Below are positions 52,188-60,172 of a stretch of 64,000 nt of DNA, one piece after another. The DNA is from JANMZO01 sp963763135. GTDB lineage: Bacteria > Actinomycetota > Acidimicrobiia > Acidimicrobiales > JANYDT01. The notes beneath the pieces were generated by a model. That model was not told where the DNA came from, made no database searches, and saw nothing but the letters and a program-made list of their open reading frames with translations. The stretch's first letter is position 1, and every line of letters begins with the position of its first letter. The translations under genes were made by a program, and so were the position numbers. The DNA lies in assembly GCA_963763135.1 (NCBI GenBank), contig CAVXNJ010000002.1, positions 248,001 through 312,000 of the forward strand. The letters run 5' to 3'.

Positions 52188-52478
52188 CTAAATCCTGGAG
52201 CCAAATGATGTAACCCGGGAGTTGAGAAGCTGCGCTCGATGGTGAACCACGACAGGTCGGCGACGCCAAGGTTTCGGACAACCCCGAACGCACGTGTGCC
52301 CGCTTCCCGCTGCGATGGACGCCGCGGCCGCCACGCCGGGCTGCTCGTTCTGATCGGCTCGTGCCTCCGGTATCCGCTCGTGCCCGATGGCGGCGGCCGC
52401 GATCAGGAGGAGAACGGCGGCGACGATCCGAAGATGGAGGAACCATGAACGCGTACGTGCCGAGCTCGTGGTGACCAT
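52188..52478 (-). pseudogene. Signal-peptide ORF, possible remnant of an RCC1-repeat protein
   Basis: A 96-codon frame from ATG 52478. It has a clear signal peptide (LHLRIVAAVLLLIAAAAIG) and then SIAAGSGHTCVR, which looks like the opening of an RCC1 repeat (AAGxxHTC). After that the frame is Arg/Pro-rich and no further repeat or DGxxxCWG motif appears in any frame. It is either a truncated gene or chance. The remaining 130 bp of the gap to the HNH gene shows nothing. Confidence 0.3.
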
Positions 52479-52577
52479 GGTCCGAACCATCGACGGTTGG
52501 GAGGACCCTCTTTACAAAGCGCGCTTACTCAATGCGAAAGGTCATACTCTCTTCGCGAACGAGCGAAGGACCGGTGT

Positions 52578-53336
52578 TCAGTGCGTCAAGATCTTTGAAA
52601 GAAACGCCTTCGCCCGATCAGTTTTCGGGTTGTCGAAGAATTCGCTCGGCGTCGCGATCTCGGCGAGCTGGCCGCCGTCCATGAAGGCGACCCGGTGAGC
52701 GGCGGAGCGGGCGAAGCCCATCTCGTGGGTGACGACAACCATCGTCATGCCCTGGCCGGCGAGTTCGAGCATCACGTCGAGAACTTCGTTGACCATCTCT
52801 GGGTCGAGAGCCGAGGTCGGTTCGTCAAAGAGCATCACCTTCGGATCCATCGCGAGTGCACGCGCTATGGCGGCGCGTTGCTGCTGGCCGCCGGACAGTT
52901 CAGCCGGATGCTGATGGGCCTTTGCGGCAATGCCGACGCGTTCAAGCAGCGCCATGGCCTGCTTCTCCGCCTCGGCCGCGCTGGTCTTACGGACCTTGGT
53001 CGGGCCGAGCGTCACATTTTCGAGGATCGTCTTGTGGGCAAACAGATTGAACGACTGGAAGACCATCCCGACGTCGGCTCGCAGTGCGGCCAGTTCCTTG
53101 CCCTCCTCCGGAAGGATCTTTCCGTCGATCGTGATCGTGCCCGACTGGAACCGTTCGAGCCGGTTGATGCAGCGGCACAGCGTCGACTTGCCCGAACCCG
53201 ACGGGCCGATCACGACAACGACTTCGCCGCGATGAACCTGGAGGCTCACGTCCTTGAGCACATGGTTGGTGCCGAAGAATTTGTTGACGTCGTTGATGTC
53301 GATCAGAACGTCGGATGCGATTGCGGAGGGAGGCAC
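52578..53336 (-). CDS. Amino-acid ABC transporter ATPase (GlnQ/GluA-like)
   Basis: 252-aa nucleotide-binding subunit of a polar amino-acid importer. Walker A GPSGSGKSTLCRCINRLE, Q-loop MVFQSFNLFAHKTI, signature LSGGQQQRAAIARALA, Walker B VMLFDEPTSALDPE and switch VVVTHEMGFAR. The NLFAHKT sequence and length are typical of the Glu/Gln class. Last of four genes transcribed from 56319 to 52578; it follows the second permease by 32 bp. Confidence 0.95.
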   Translation of the reverse strand: MPPSAIASDVLIDINDVNKFFGTNHVLKDVSLQVHRGEVVVVIGPSGSGKSTLCRCINRLERFQSGTITIDGKILPEEGKELAALRADVGMVFQSFNLFAHKTILENVTLGPTKVRKTSAAEAEKQAMALLERVGIAAKAHQHPAELSGGQQQRAAIARALAMDPKVMLFDEPTSALDPEMVNEVLDVMLELAGQGMTMVVVTHEMGFARSAAHRVAFMDGGQLAEIATPSEFFDNPKTDRAKAFLSKILTH

Positions 53337-53368
53337 GGGAATCCTTGTGGTGAACAGGGTGGAGGAGG

Positions 53369-54373
53369 TCAGGCGCGACGGGTTTGGCGGTCGCGAAGAC
53401 GATTGGCCAGGAACGTTATGAAGGCGATGAGGGCGATGTACAAACCGCCGGCGACGATGAACGCCTGGAGGTTGTTCGAGTTGAACTCACCGGAGATCTG
53501 GGCCCGTTTGGTCAGCTCGTCGTACGTTACGAAGACCCCGAGCGAGGTGTCTTTCAACAGCGATGCGACCTGGGTGATGATGTTTGGCAGCGAACGTCGA
53601 ATGGCCTGAGGGAGCACGATGAGCCGCATCGACCGGCCCTCCGTGAGACCGATCGAAAGCGCCGCCTCGTTCTGGCCGTTCGGGATGGAGCGGATTCCCG
53701 AGCGGATCACCTCAGCGAGGACGGTCGAGTAGTACAGCGTGAGCCCGGTCACCAATGATATGTACGCATAGGTACTCAGTGACTGTCCGCCCCATACCCG
53801 TGGGTAGAAGATGAACCCGCTCGATATGAGCAGCACAAGAGCGCAGGCTCGGAATCCCTCGACATACATGGCGGCAAACGTCCGCTTCGCGCGCACGTGA
53901 AAGTGGCGGAGGACGAAGGCGGCGACCACTACCGCCACGACGACGGCGAGCGCCTGCGGCCCCCCTGACACCCACGCGGGAATGGCCATGATCAAACCGA
54001 TAAAGAGGGTGACTCCGGCGAACACGTCGCGGCCGCCCGACTCGCTTCGGCTGGACCGCCACACCGCCATGATCAAGCCGATGGTAAGCGCGAATAGCGT
54101 TGCCAGGCCCGCGGCCTTCAGGGTGTTGACCAGTCCGAGTAGAAGGAAACGCCAGTTGGCCCAAAGCCGAAACGGGCGCCACAATTCCGGCGCGAACTGC
54201 TTCTTCTCGTTGAACCGGTAGACGGCCCAACCGACGGCACCCACAATGGCGGCCGTCGTAACTCCGGTAGCGACCAGCGCACGGCGACGCGCCCGGGGGC
54301 CGAGCTCTTCGACGAGCTGGAGTTCGCCCGGGCGGATGGCCGAAGGGGTGAGGAGCCAATCCGAGAAGCTCAT
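53369..54373 (-). CDS. Amino-acid ABC transporter permease (GluD-like)
   Basis: 334-aa membrane subunit with a first helix at about residues 30-50 (ATGVTTAAIVGAVGWAVYRF), several further helices and the EAA loop SIGLTEGRSMRLIVLPQAIR that contacts the ATPase. The family pattern ALSIGLT....LIVLPQA is intact. It is longer than most HisM-type permeases because of extra helices (VFAGVTLFIGLIMAIPAW and the following ALAVVVAVVVAAFV), as in GluD-like proteins. It overlaps the upstream permease gene by 4 bp. Confidence 0.92.
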   Translation of the reverse strand: MSFSDWLLTPSAIRPGELQLVEELGPRARRRALVATGVTTAAIVGAVGWAVYRFNEKKQFAPELWRPFRLWANWRFLLLGLVNTLKAAGLATLFALTIGLIMAVWRSSRSESGGRDVFAGVTLFIGLIMAIPAWVSGGPQALAVVVAVVVAAFVLRHFHVRAKRTFAAMYVEGFRACALVLLISSGFIFYPRVWGGQSLSTYAYISLVTGLTLYYSTVLAEVIRSGIRSIPNGQNEAALSIGLTEGRSMRLIVLPQAIRRSLPNIITQVASLLKDTSLGVFVTYDELTKRAQISGEFNSNNLQAFIVAGGLYIALIAFITFLANRLRDRQTRRA

Positions 54374-55044
54374 CGCTTTACCGCCAATCGCTTGTCGAGT
54401 TGTGTGGCGATCACGCCGAGACTGAGCCCGATCACCAGATAGAAGGCGAAGGAGGCCATGGTGAACGGAAACGGTTTGGCGTACGGAAGTCGTTCACCGG
54501 TGCGTGAATCGATTCCTTCACCCAGCACCCGCTGGGCCTTCACGATCTCACCGACACCGATCGCTCCGGCCACGGCGACGTTGCGGAAGTTCGCGTTGAG
54601 CAGGACTCCGAGCGGCCCGAACGAGGAACGCAATGCTTGCGGAAGGATGACGTGGCGGACGGTCTGTCCGAACGTGAGCCCAATGGCCCGGGCTGCCTCG
54701 GCCTGGCCGTTCGGCACGGTGTTGATGCCCGAGCGCACGGCTTCGGCCACGTAGCCGCCGACGTAGAGCGACATCATCACTACGGCGGTTTTGAAGCCCG
54801 ATACGAGCGGGCCGAGTTTCGGAATCCCGTAAAACCCGAAGAACATGAGAAAGGCGATGGGCGTGTTCACCATCGCGGCGACGTAGAAGGAGCCGAATGA
54901 TCGAAGGGGTCGTAGCGGACTGACGCGGAAGATGGCCACGATCATGCCGATGACGAGCCCGATGGCGAAGCTGAGGAGCGCCAGCTGAATCGTCACCCAC
55001 CCGGCCTGGGCCAACGTCGAAAAGTTCTCGGATATGTACTTCAC
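54370..55044 (-). CDS. Amino-acid ABC transporter permease (GluC-like)
   Basis: 224-aa HisM/GluC-type permease with about five helices. The first begins GWVTIQLALLSFAIGLVIGM, the EAA loop reads AIGLTFGQTVRHVILPQALR, and VVMMSLYVGGYVAEAVRSGI precedes it. Standard length. With the next gene it forms the heterodimeric channel. The start ATG 55044 lies about 330 bp after the binding-protein stop. Confidence 0.93.
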   Translation of the reverse strand: MKYISENFSTLAQAGWVTIQLALLSFAIGLVIGMIVAIFRVSPLRPLRSFGSFYVAAMVNTPIAFLMFFGFYGIPKLGPLVSGFKTAVVMMSLYVGGYVAEAVRSGINTVPNGQAEAARAIGLTFGQTVRHVILPQALRSSFGPLGVLLNANFRNVAVAGAIGVGEIVKAQRVLGEGIDSRTGERLPYAKPFPFTMASFAFYLVIGLSLGVIATQLDKRLAVKR

Positions 55045-55377
55045 CGGGCGGGTCCTCGGGTCACGGAAGATGAGCGGACAGGGCTGGCGGGGAAGTCAGC
55101 GGCTGGGTGGAGAGGTCAGCGGTTGTCAGGGTAGAGCTAAAACGGAAGCCGGCGTCGAGCGAACGGACGTCTGGACGGGCGACCCGGAAGTACGAGCGGA
55201 GCGAAAGGGGTCGGACGCCGACCACCAATCAATTTTGAAACGGGATTAGGCCATCGTCGAGGCGGAGAGAACGAGTGAGCGTAAGCGAGCGGAGTGAGCG
55301 CAGCCTCGAGCCGGGTCAGCGGAACCCCGATGGGTGGGTACCGAAGCGGAGCGAAGGTGGGGCGCTACCCCGAGAGC
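55045..55377. other. Intergenic spacer inside the transporter operon
   Basis: 333 bp without an ORF between binding-protein and permease genes. A TCGAGGC/GCCTCGA hairpin is visible at about 55258-55316, enclosing GAGCG/GAGTG repeats. A stem here could partly end transcription, so that more binding protein than channel is made, which is common in such operons. Confidence 0.45.
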
Positions 55378-56319
55378 TCAGTAGCGCTCGACTGTGGGCG
55401 GGGTGCCGGCCTTGATGCCACCGGCGCCGATGGTCGACTCAACGGCCTTCTTCCACGAACCGTCCTTGAACGATGCTTCGATCACGTCGTTGAGGTAGCT
55501 GCGGAATTCCTTGTCGCCCAGCCCGAGGCCGACGCCGTACTTCTCGACCGAGAACTGCTTGCCGACGAGCGTCAACTGCGGGTTCTTCTCGGCGAATCCG
55601 GCGAGAAGCGTGTCGTCGGTCGATACTGCGTCGACGCGGCCGTCCTTGAGGGCCTCAACACAGTTGGCGGTGGTCGGAAGGTCGAGCACCGTGGCGCGGG
55701 GTGCCGCAGCCTTGATGTTCGCGATCGACGTGGAACCAGTCTGCGCGCATACCTTCTTGCCGTTGAGGTCAGCGGCACTCTTGATCGAGTCGGATTCGAT
55801 CTTGTAGATCAGGAGGTCCTGTCCGGCGACGTAGTACGGGCCGGCCATGTCGACTTCCTTCTTGCGGGCGTCGGTGATGGAGAACGTCGACAGGATGAGG
55901 TCGACCTTCTTGTCCTTGATGAACGGGATGCGGTTCGCCGAGATGGCTTCCACGAACTCGATCTTGCCCTTGTCGGTGCCGAAGATCGCCTTGGCGATGA
56001 TCTTTGACATTTCGATGTCGAAGCCGTTCAGGTCACCGGTGACCGGGTTCTTCAGGCCGATCAGCGGAACGTCGTACTTGACGCCGATGGTGATCTTGCC
56101 CTTCTTCTTGATCGCGTCGAGCGTCGCGCCACCTGACGCGGCCGGGGCCGGAGCAGCCGTCGTGGCCGGTGCAGCCGTGGTCGGCGCCGGCTTCTTGGTC
56201 GTGGTGGTCGTCGCCTTCTTGGTGGTGGTCTTCTTGGTGACGGCATTTGCCGAGGCGCCGAAAAGGCCGGCGATTGTGGTGGCGGCAAAAGCAACCGCAA
56301 GGATCTTGCGTGACTGCAT
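55378..56319 (-). CDS. Glutamate/polar amino-acid binding protein
   Basis: 313 aa. Signal peptide (ILAVAFAATTIAGLFGASANA), a Lys/Thr/Ala-rich linker (TKKPAPTTAAPATTAAPA), then an SBP_bac_3 domain: KITIGVKYDVPLIGLKNP, FVEAISANRIPFIKDKKVDL, GPYYVAGQDLLIYK, KKVCAQTGSTSI and AVSTDDTLLAGF with the ligand-contact pattern of glutamate-binding GluB. No lipobox Cys is seen near the cleavage site, so it may be held by the linker or be soluble. ATG 56319 has CAGGAG upstream. First gene of the importer operon; a frameshifted paralog is at 49629-50604. Confidence 0.93.
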   Translation of the reverse strand: MQSRKILAVAFAATTIAGLFGASANAVTKKTTTKKATTTTTKKPAPTTAAPATTAAPAPAASGGATLDAIKKKGKITIGVKYDVPLIGLKNPVTGDLNGFDIEMSKIIAKAIFGTDKGKIEFVEAISANRIPFIKDKKVDLILSTFSITDARKKEVDMAGPYYVAGQDLLIYKIESDSIKSAADLNGKKVCAQTGSTSIANIKAAAPRATVLDLPTTANCVEALKDGRVDAVSTDDTLLAGFAEKNPQLTLVGKQFSVEKYGVGLGLGDKEFRSYLNDVIEASFKDGSWKKAVESTIGAGGIKAGTPPTVERY

Positions 56320-56463
56320 GGGGGAACTCCTGGTATTTCAGGCCCGCAAGGGCGAGTGGTGGTGGGGTGCCGGACGGCACAGACACCGGACTCCCGAAGT
56401 GTTATGCCTCACCCCTTCCGGCACCAGCGGTTTCCCGGCATTTTCGCCAAGGTTGACGGGCCC

Positions 56464-56479
56464 TTAATCTGCGCTTAAC
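56464..56479. promoter_or_regulatory. Direct-repeat site of OmpR-family type
   Basis: TTAAT (56464) and TTAAC (56475) start 11 bp apart, one helical turn, the usual layout for an OmpR-family dimer. The site is 57 bp before the response-regulator start, in the gap shared with the divergent transporter operon. Confidence 0.4.
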
Positions 56480-56535
56480 GAACGGGAAGACGTCCCAATG
56501 GGGGACCGGGCTTTCGGCGCGGTAGTTTGCAGCCA

Positions 56536-57240
56536 ATGGCTTCGCTCGTGTTCATCGAAGACGACCAGCGCGTACGCAGCGCCCTCACCCGCGCGCTCAC
56601 CCAATTCGGTCATGCGGTGCTCCAGGCCGAGAATGGCATGGCGGGTTTGCAGTTGATTGTGAAGGAGCGACCGGAGGTCGTCATCCTCGATCTTGGTTTG
56701 CCCGACGTCGACGGCGTTGAGCTGATCCGCATGATCCGTCCGGTCAGTGACGTGATCATCATCGCGTGCACCGCGCGCGTGGCCGAAGAGGACATCATCT
56801 CTACGCTCGACGCCGGTGCCGACGATTACCTGTGCAAGCCGTTCTCGCCCGAACAGCTCGATGCCCGTATCCGGGCATCGTTGCGGCGTTTCGGGGTGGC
56901 GACCGGTGGTCGGTCACCGGAGGCGGTCGTCGGGGAGCTCGTCATCAACGCCCGAACCCGGGTGGCGACCTTGTCGGGCAGACCGCTCGACCTGAGCCGG
57001 AAAGAGTTTGATCTTCTGCATTTCCTCGCGCAGCGAGTCGGGCTCGTCGTGACGAAGAAGGAACTGTTGCTTGAGGTCTGGCGCCAACCGTTCTTCACGA
57101 CCGACAAGACGGTCGATGTCCACATCTCGTGGCTGCGGCGTAAGCTCGGCGAGTCCGCTGACAAGCCGAGATACCTGCATTCGATCCGCGGAGTGGGTAT
57201 CAAGTTGACCGTGCCCCCTTCGGTAGACGAGACGCCTTGA
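56536..57240 (+). CDS. OmpR/PhoB-family response regulator
   Basis: 234 aa from ATG 56536; TAGTTT (56523-56528) ends 7 nt before it, so the mRNA is probably leaderless. Receiver domain (about 1-115): FIEDDQRVR with the acidic pocket, VVILDLGLPDVDGVEL with the phosphorylated Asp, and DDYLCKPFSPEQLDAR with the conserved Lys. Winged-helix DNA-binding domain (about 135-230): LDLSRKEFDLLHFLAQ, and TVDVHISWLRRKLGE then YLHSIRGVGIKL. It overlaps the kinase gene by 4 bp, so the two form a system. The signal is unknown; it is divergent from the amino-acid importer. Confidence 0.94.
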   Translation: MASLVFIEDDQRVRSALTRALTQFGHAVLQAENGMAGLQLIVKERPEVVILDLGLPDVDGVELIRMIRPVSDVIIIACTARVAEEDIISTLDAGADDYLCKPFSPEQLDARIRASLRRFGVATGGRSPEAVVGELVINARTRVATLSGRPLDLSRKEFDLLHFLAQRVGLVVTKKELLLEVWRQPFFTTDKTVDVHISWLRRKLGESADKPRYLHSIRGVGIKLTVPPSVDETP

Positions 57241-58564
57241 CGCGCAACCCCACGCCGATCCGGCGCTCCCTGGCCATCCGGTCCTTGCTCGTGAGCAGTC
57301 TCATCGTTGCGGTCCTCGTGCTGCCCCTGGCCATTCAGATCCGAGCGATCGCGAAAGAACGCGGACTTACCTTTGGTCGGTCAGACGCTCGCGCTCTGGC
57401 TCCGATCCTTTCCCTGGCGGGCAACCCGAATCTCTCGAGCACGGTCGTATCGGTCGCCCAGCGGGCCCTGCCGCGCCAGCTGAGCGTGGTCTACGACGAC
57501 GGTTCGGTGCTCGGCGCCGGCGAGGTGCTGGAACCCGACCCACTCGACGATCCGGCCGCTCTCCGTCGGGCGGTTGCCGGTGAAGCTTTCGTGCAAGACG
57601 TCCGTGACGGCGTGATGGTCTACGAGCCGGTGCCCCGTTCCAACGGCACGACCGCGGTCGTGCGTGTCTTCGTGCCCGACGCCCAAATTCGCCGGGGCGT
57701 GGTCCGGGCCTGGACGCTGCTCGGACTTCTTAGCCTGTTCCTCATCGGGCTCGCCGTCATCGTGTCGGACCGCCTCGGCCGCACGGTCGTCCGTGCGGTC
57801 CGCAATCTTGCTGAGAGCGCGAACCGCTTGGGCACCGGCGACGTGTCATCACGCGTGACCCTCGAAGGAACCGTGGAAGTGCGTGACGTGGGCGTTGCGC
57901 TGAACAATCTCGCCGACCGAATCGACGAGCTGCTCAACACCGAGCGGGCCGCCGTCGCCGACCTTCAGCATCGTCTTCGAACACCGGTTACCGCGCTACG
58001 CGCTGAAGTTGGCGCCCTCGACGACCGTGGCGCCGTGCGCCGCCTGGAGTTCGGCCTCGAAGAGCTCACCCGAACCATCGATCAGATCATCCGTGATGCC
58101 GCCCAACCGACCCGACGCGGTATCGGGATCTCGTGCGATCTCGGTGAGGTCGTGGCGAACCGCTTCGCGTTCTGGGAGGTTCTGGCGGAGGACCAGAAGC
58201 GGCGATCCCGCCTGAGCGTTCCCGCTATCCCCGCACCGGTGGCGATCCTGGAGTCCGACGCCGCCGCAGTGGTCGACGCGCGCTCATCGACAACGTGTTC
58301 TCCCACACCCCCGACGGCGCTGCATTCAGCGTGTACGTTTCGGTCTCCGATGAGGTGGTCACCCTCACGGTCCGCGACTCCGGGCCCGGAATCGCGCCCT
58401 ACGCCGATCTCCGGCGGGGCGCGAGCAGCCGGGGTTCGACAGGGCTCGGTCTCGACATCGTGCGCAAGATCATTGAACGGGCGAGCGGTGTGGTGAGCGT
58501 TGCGAATGATGCATCCGGCGGGGCGGTCATCACGGCGCAACTGCCGAAGGTGGGAGCTCTTTAG
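57237..58564 (+). pseudogene. Sensor histidine kinase, frameshifted in the ATPase domain
   Basis: TTG 57237 overlaps the regulator stop. The first frame has two membrane helices (LLVSSLIVAVLVLPLAIQI; LLGLLSLFLIGLAVIVSD), a HAMP linker, and the HisKA box LQHRLRTPVTALRAEVGAL with the phosphorylated His. Near 58275-58285 it drifts out of frame and ends at 58496. The ATPase motifs continue in another frame to 58564: LIDNVFSHTPDGAA (N box), DSGPGIAPY and GSTGLGLDIVRKI (G boxes). One missing base in GACGCGCGCTC would restore about 442 aa. Real inactivation or a read error. Confidence 0.82.
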
Positions 58565-58634
58565 CGGCGCTGCTCGGCATGCGGCGGGGCCGGGTGTGCG
58601 CGTTGACCGACGGTGGTGTGCGAGGCTCAACGGA

Positions 58635-59213
58635 ATGAATACCGTTCCACTGCTCGTGTACACCGACGGCGCCTGCGCCGGTAACCCCGGTCCCGGCGGT
58701 TGGGCCTGGGCGGTAGAGAACGGGCCGTGCGGCTACGGCTCGGAGGATCCTTCGACGAATCAGCGGATGGAGGTTCACGCCGTGTGGGATGCGCTCGAGA
58801 CGTTTCTTCCGCGGACCGACGGGCCGATCGTCATCGTGAGCGACTCGACATATGTCGTGAAGTGTTTCAACGACAAATGGTGGGAAGGCTGGGAGCGTCG
58901 GGGTTGGAAGAACTCGCAGAAGCAGCCGGTGGCGAATCAGGATCTCTGGAAGCCGCTGGTGAAGTTAGTACGTGCGCATATTAGTCAGGTGACGTTCCGT
59001 TGGGTGAAGGGTCACAGCGGCCATCCCATGAACGACAAGGTCGATGGCCTCGCAGTCGTCGCCTGCCGTGAACAGTCACCCCGCACGGTTCTCGGTCTCG
59101 AGCCGGCTCCGGTCGAAAAGGCTTCCACCGCTGAATCTCAAACCGCCACGGTTTCAACCCGAGTGGAAGCCGCCGTAAGCAGTGCGCCGCAAGCGATGTC
59201 GCTCTTCGACTGA
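58635..59213 (+). CDS. rnhA: Ribonuclease HI
   Basis: 192 aa from ATG 58635; the frame is open to 58500 but that part lies on the kinase end. The catalytic acids of RNase HI are seen: LVYTDGACAGNPGPGGW (Asp), QRMEVHAVWDALE (Glu), IVSDSTYVVKCFNDKWWE (Asp), and near the end VKGHSGHPMNDKVDGLA (His and Asp). The C-terminal 45 residues (after VVACREQSP) are an Ala/Ser/Thr-rich tail beyond the usual length. It degrades RNA in RNA-DNA hybrids. A palindromic terminator follows. Confidence 0.95.
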   Translation: MNTVPLLVYTDGACAGNPGPGGWAWAVENGPCGYGSEDPSTNQRMEVHAVWDALETFLPRTDGPIVIVSDSTYVVKCFNDKWWEGWERRGWKNSQKQPVANQDLWKPLVKLVRAHISQVTFRWVKGHSGHPMNDKVDGLAVVACREQSPRTVLGLEPAPVEKASTAESQTATVSTRVEAAVSSAPQAMSLFD

Positions 59214-59223
59214 AGACCTGTAG

Positions 59224-59270
59224 CGGTTTGAGGAGTAGATGTGAATAATTCACACTTACTCCGCAAACTG
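59224..59270. terminator. Bidirectional palindromic terminator A
   Basis: CGGTTTG pairs with CAAACTG on the outside, and GGAGTA..TGTGAA with TTCACA..TACTCC inside, loop TAA. It lies between the convergent rnhA and aat genes. The core resembles the palindrome at 62913-62958. Confidence 0.7.
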
Positions 59271-59274
59271 GGTG

Positions 59275-60087
59275 CTACTCCGAGCACTCCCGGGGGTTTG
59301 GCGGAACCAGTCTGGCCACGGGGAGACGGTTCGTGAGCAGTCGGATGTCGTCGTCGCGGATCTCGTGGAGGATCTCGAGAAACAGGGTTCGGTGAATCGC
59401 TATGGCCCCGAGCGTCGCCAGATGGTCGGTGAGCATCTGCACGTCGACGAGCGAACCGCCGGCCTCGCCGAGGCGCGTGAGAAGTTCAAAAACGGCGACC
59501 TTCGATGCGTCGGTTTCCCGGTGAAACATCGACTCGCCCGTGAAGACCCCACCGAGCAGCAGCCCGTAGCAACCGCCGACCAGACGGTCTTCGTCCCAAA
59601 TCTCCACACTGTGGGCCCATCCGAGCCGGTGCAGCTCAACATAGGCAGCGCGCATATCATCGCTGATCCACGTCGACTCGCCGTTGATGCGGTTGGCGCA
59701 ATTCTCTATGACGCCTTCAAAATCGTGGTCGACCGTCGACTCCCATCCACTGCGGCGCAGGCGCTGCCTCAGCGACTTCGAGCAACGGAAGTGATCAAGG
59801 GGGAGGACCCCGCGTGGATTGGGGCTGAACCAGGGGAGTGGTCCTTCGTCGCCCGGCCAGGGGAAGATCCCCGACCGGTACGCAGCGACGAGCGTCGACG
59901 GCTCAAGGTCGGCGCCGACGGCAAGCAGCCCGTTCGACTTGCAGTGTTTTGCGGGGTTGCGAAAATCCCATTCGTTAGGGGGAACCGGGGTCGGCTTTGG
60001 AGTACGAAGCTCCACGTCTTCTCGGTCCATCGATGTGGTCGCTCCGGCGATCTCCATTGCGTACCAGTCTGCCCCGCCCGGTCGCAT
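59275..60087 (-). CDS. aat: Leucyl/phenylalanyl-tRNA-protein transferase
   Basis: 270 aa. It adds Leu or Phe to proteins with N-terminal Lys/Arg for degradation by the N-end rule. Motifs: NGLLAVGADLEPSTLVAAY, GIFPWPGDEGPLPWFSPNPR, FRCSKSLRQRLRRSG, AAYVELHRLGWAHSVEIWD, LVGGCYGLLLGGVFTGESMF and SKVAVFELLTRL, all characteristic of the family. The true start may be a later ATG (60057 or 60030), since the family begins closer to residue 35. Convergent with rnhA. Confidence 0.94.
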   Translation of the reverse strand: MRPGGADWYAMEIAGATTSMDREDVELRTPKPTPVPPNEWDFRNPAKHCKSNGLLAVGADLEPSTLVAAYRSGIFPWPGDEGPLPWFSPNPRGVLPLDHFRCSKSLRQRLRRSGWESTVDHDFEGVIENCANRINGESTWISDDMRAAYVELHRLGWAHSVEIWDEDRLVGGCYGLLLGGVFTGESMFHRETDASKVAVFELLTRLGEAGGSLVDVQMLTDHLATLGAIAIHRTLFLEILHEIRDDDIRLLTNRLPVARLVPPNPRECSE

Positions 60088-60172
60088 TCAACAAGACGTT
60101 CTCCGCTCGCAATCCGGTCGCCGCGAATGGCGAGGCGATAGGTGCCCGCCGCTGGAGTGGCTGGTCCGACCG

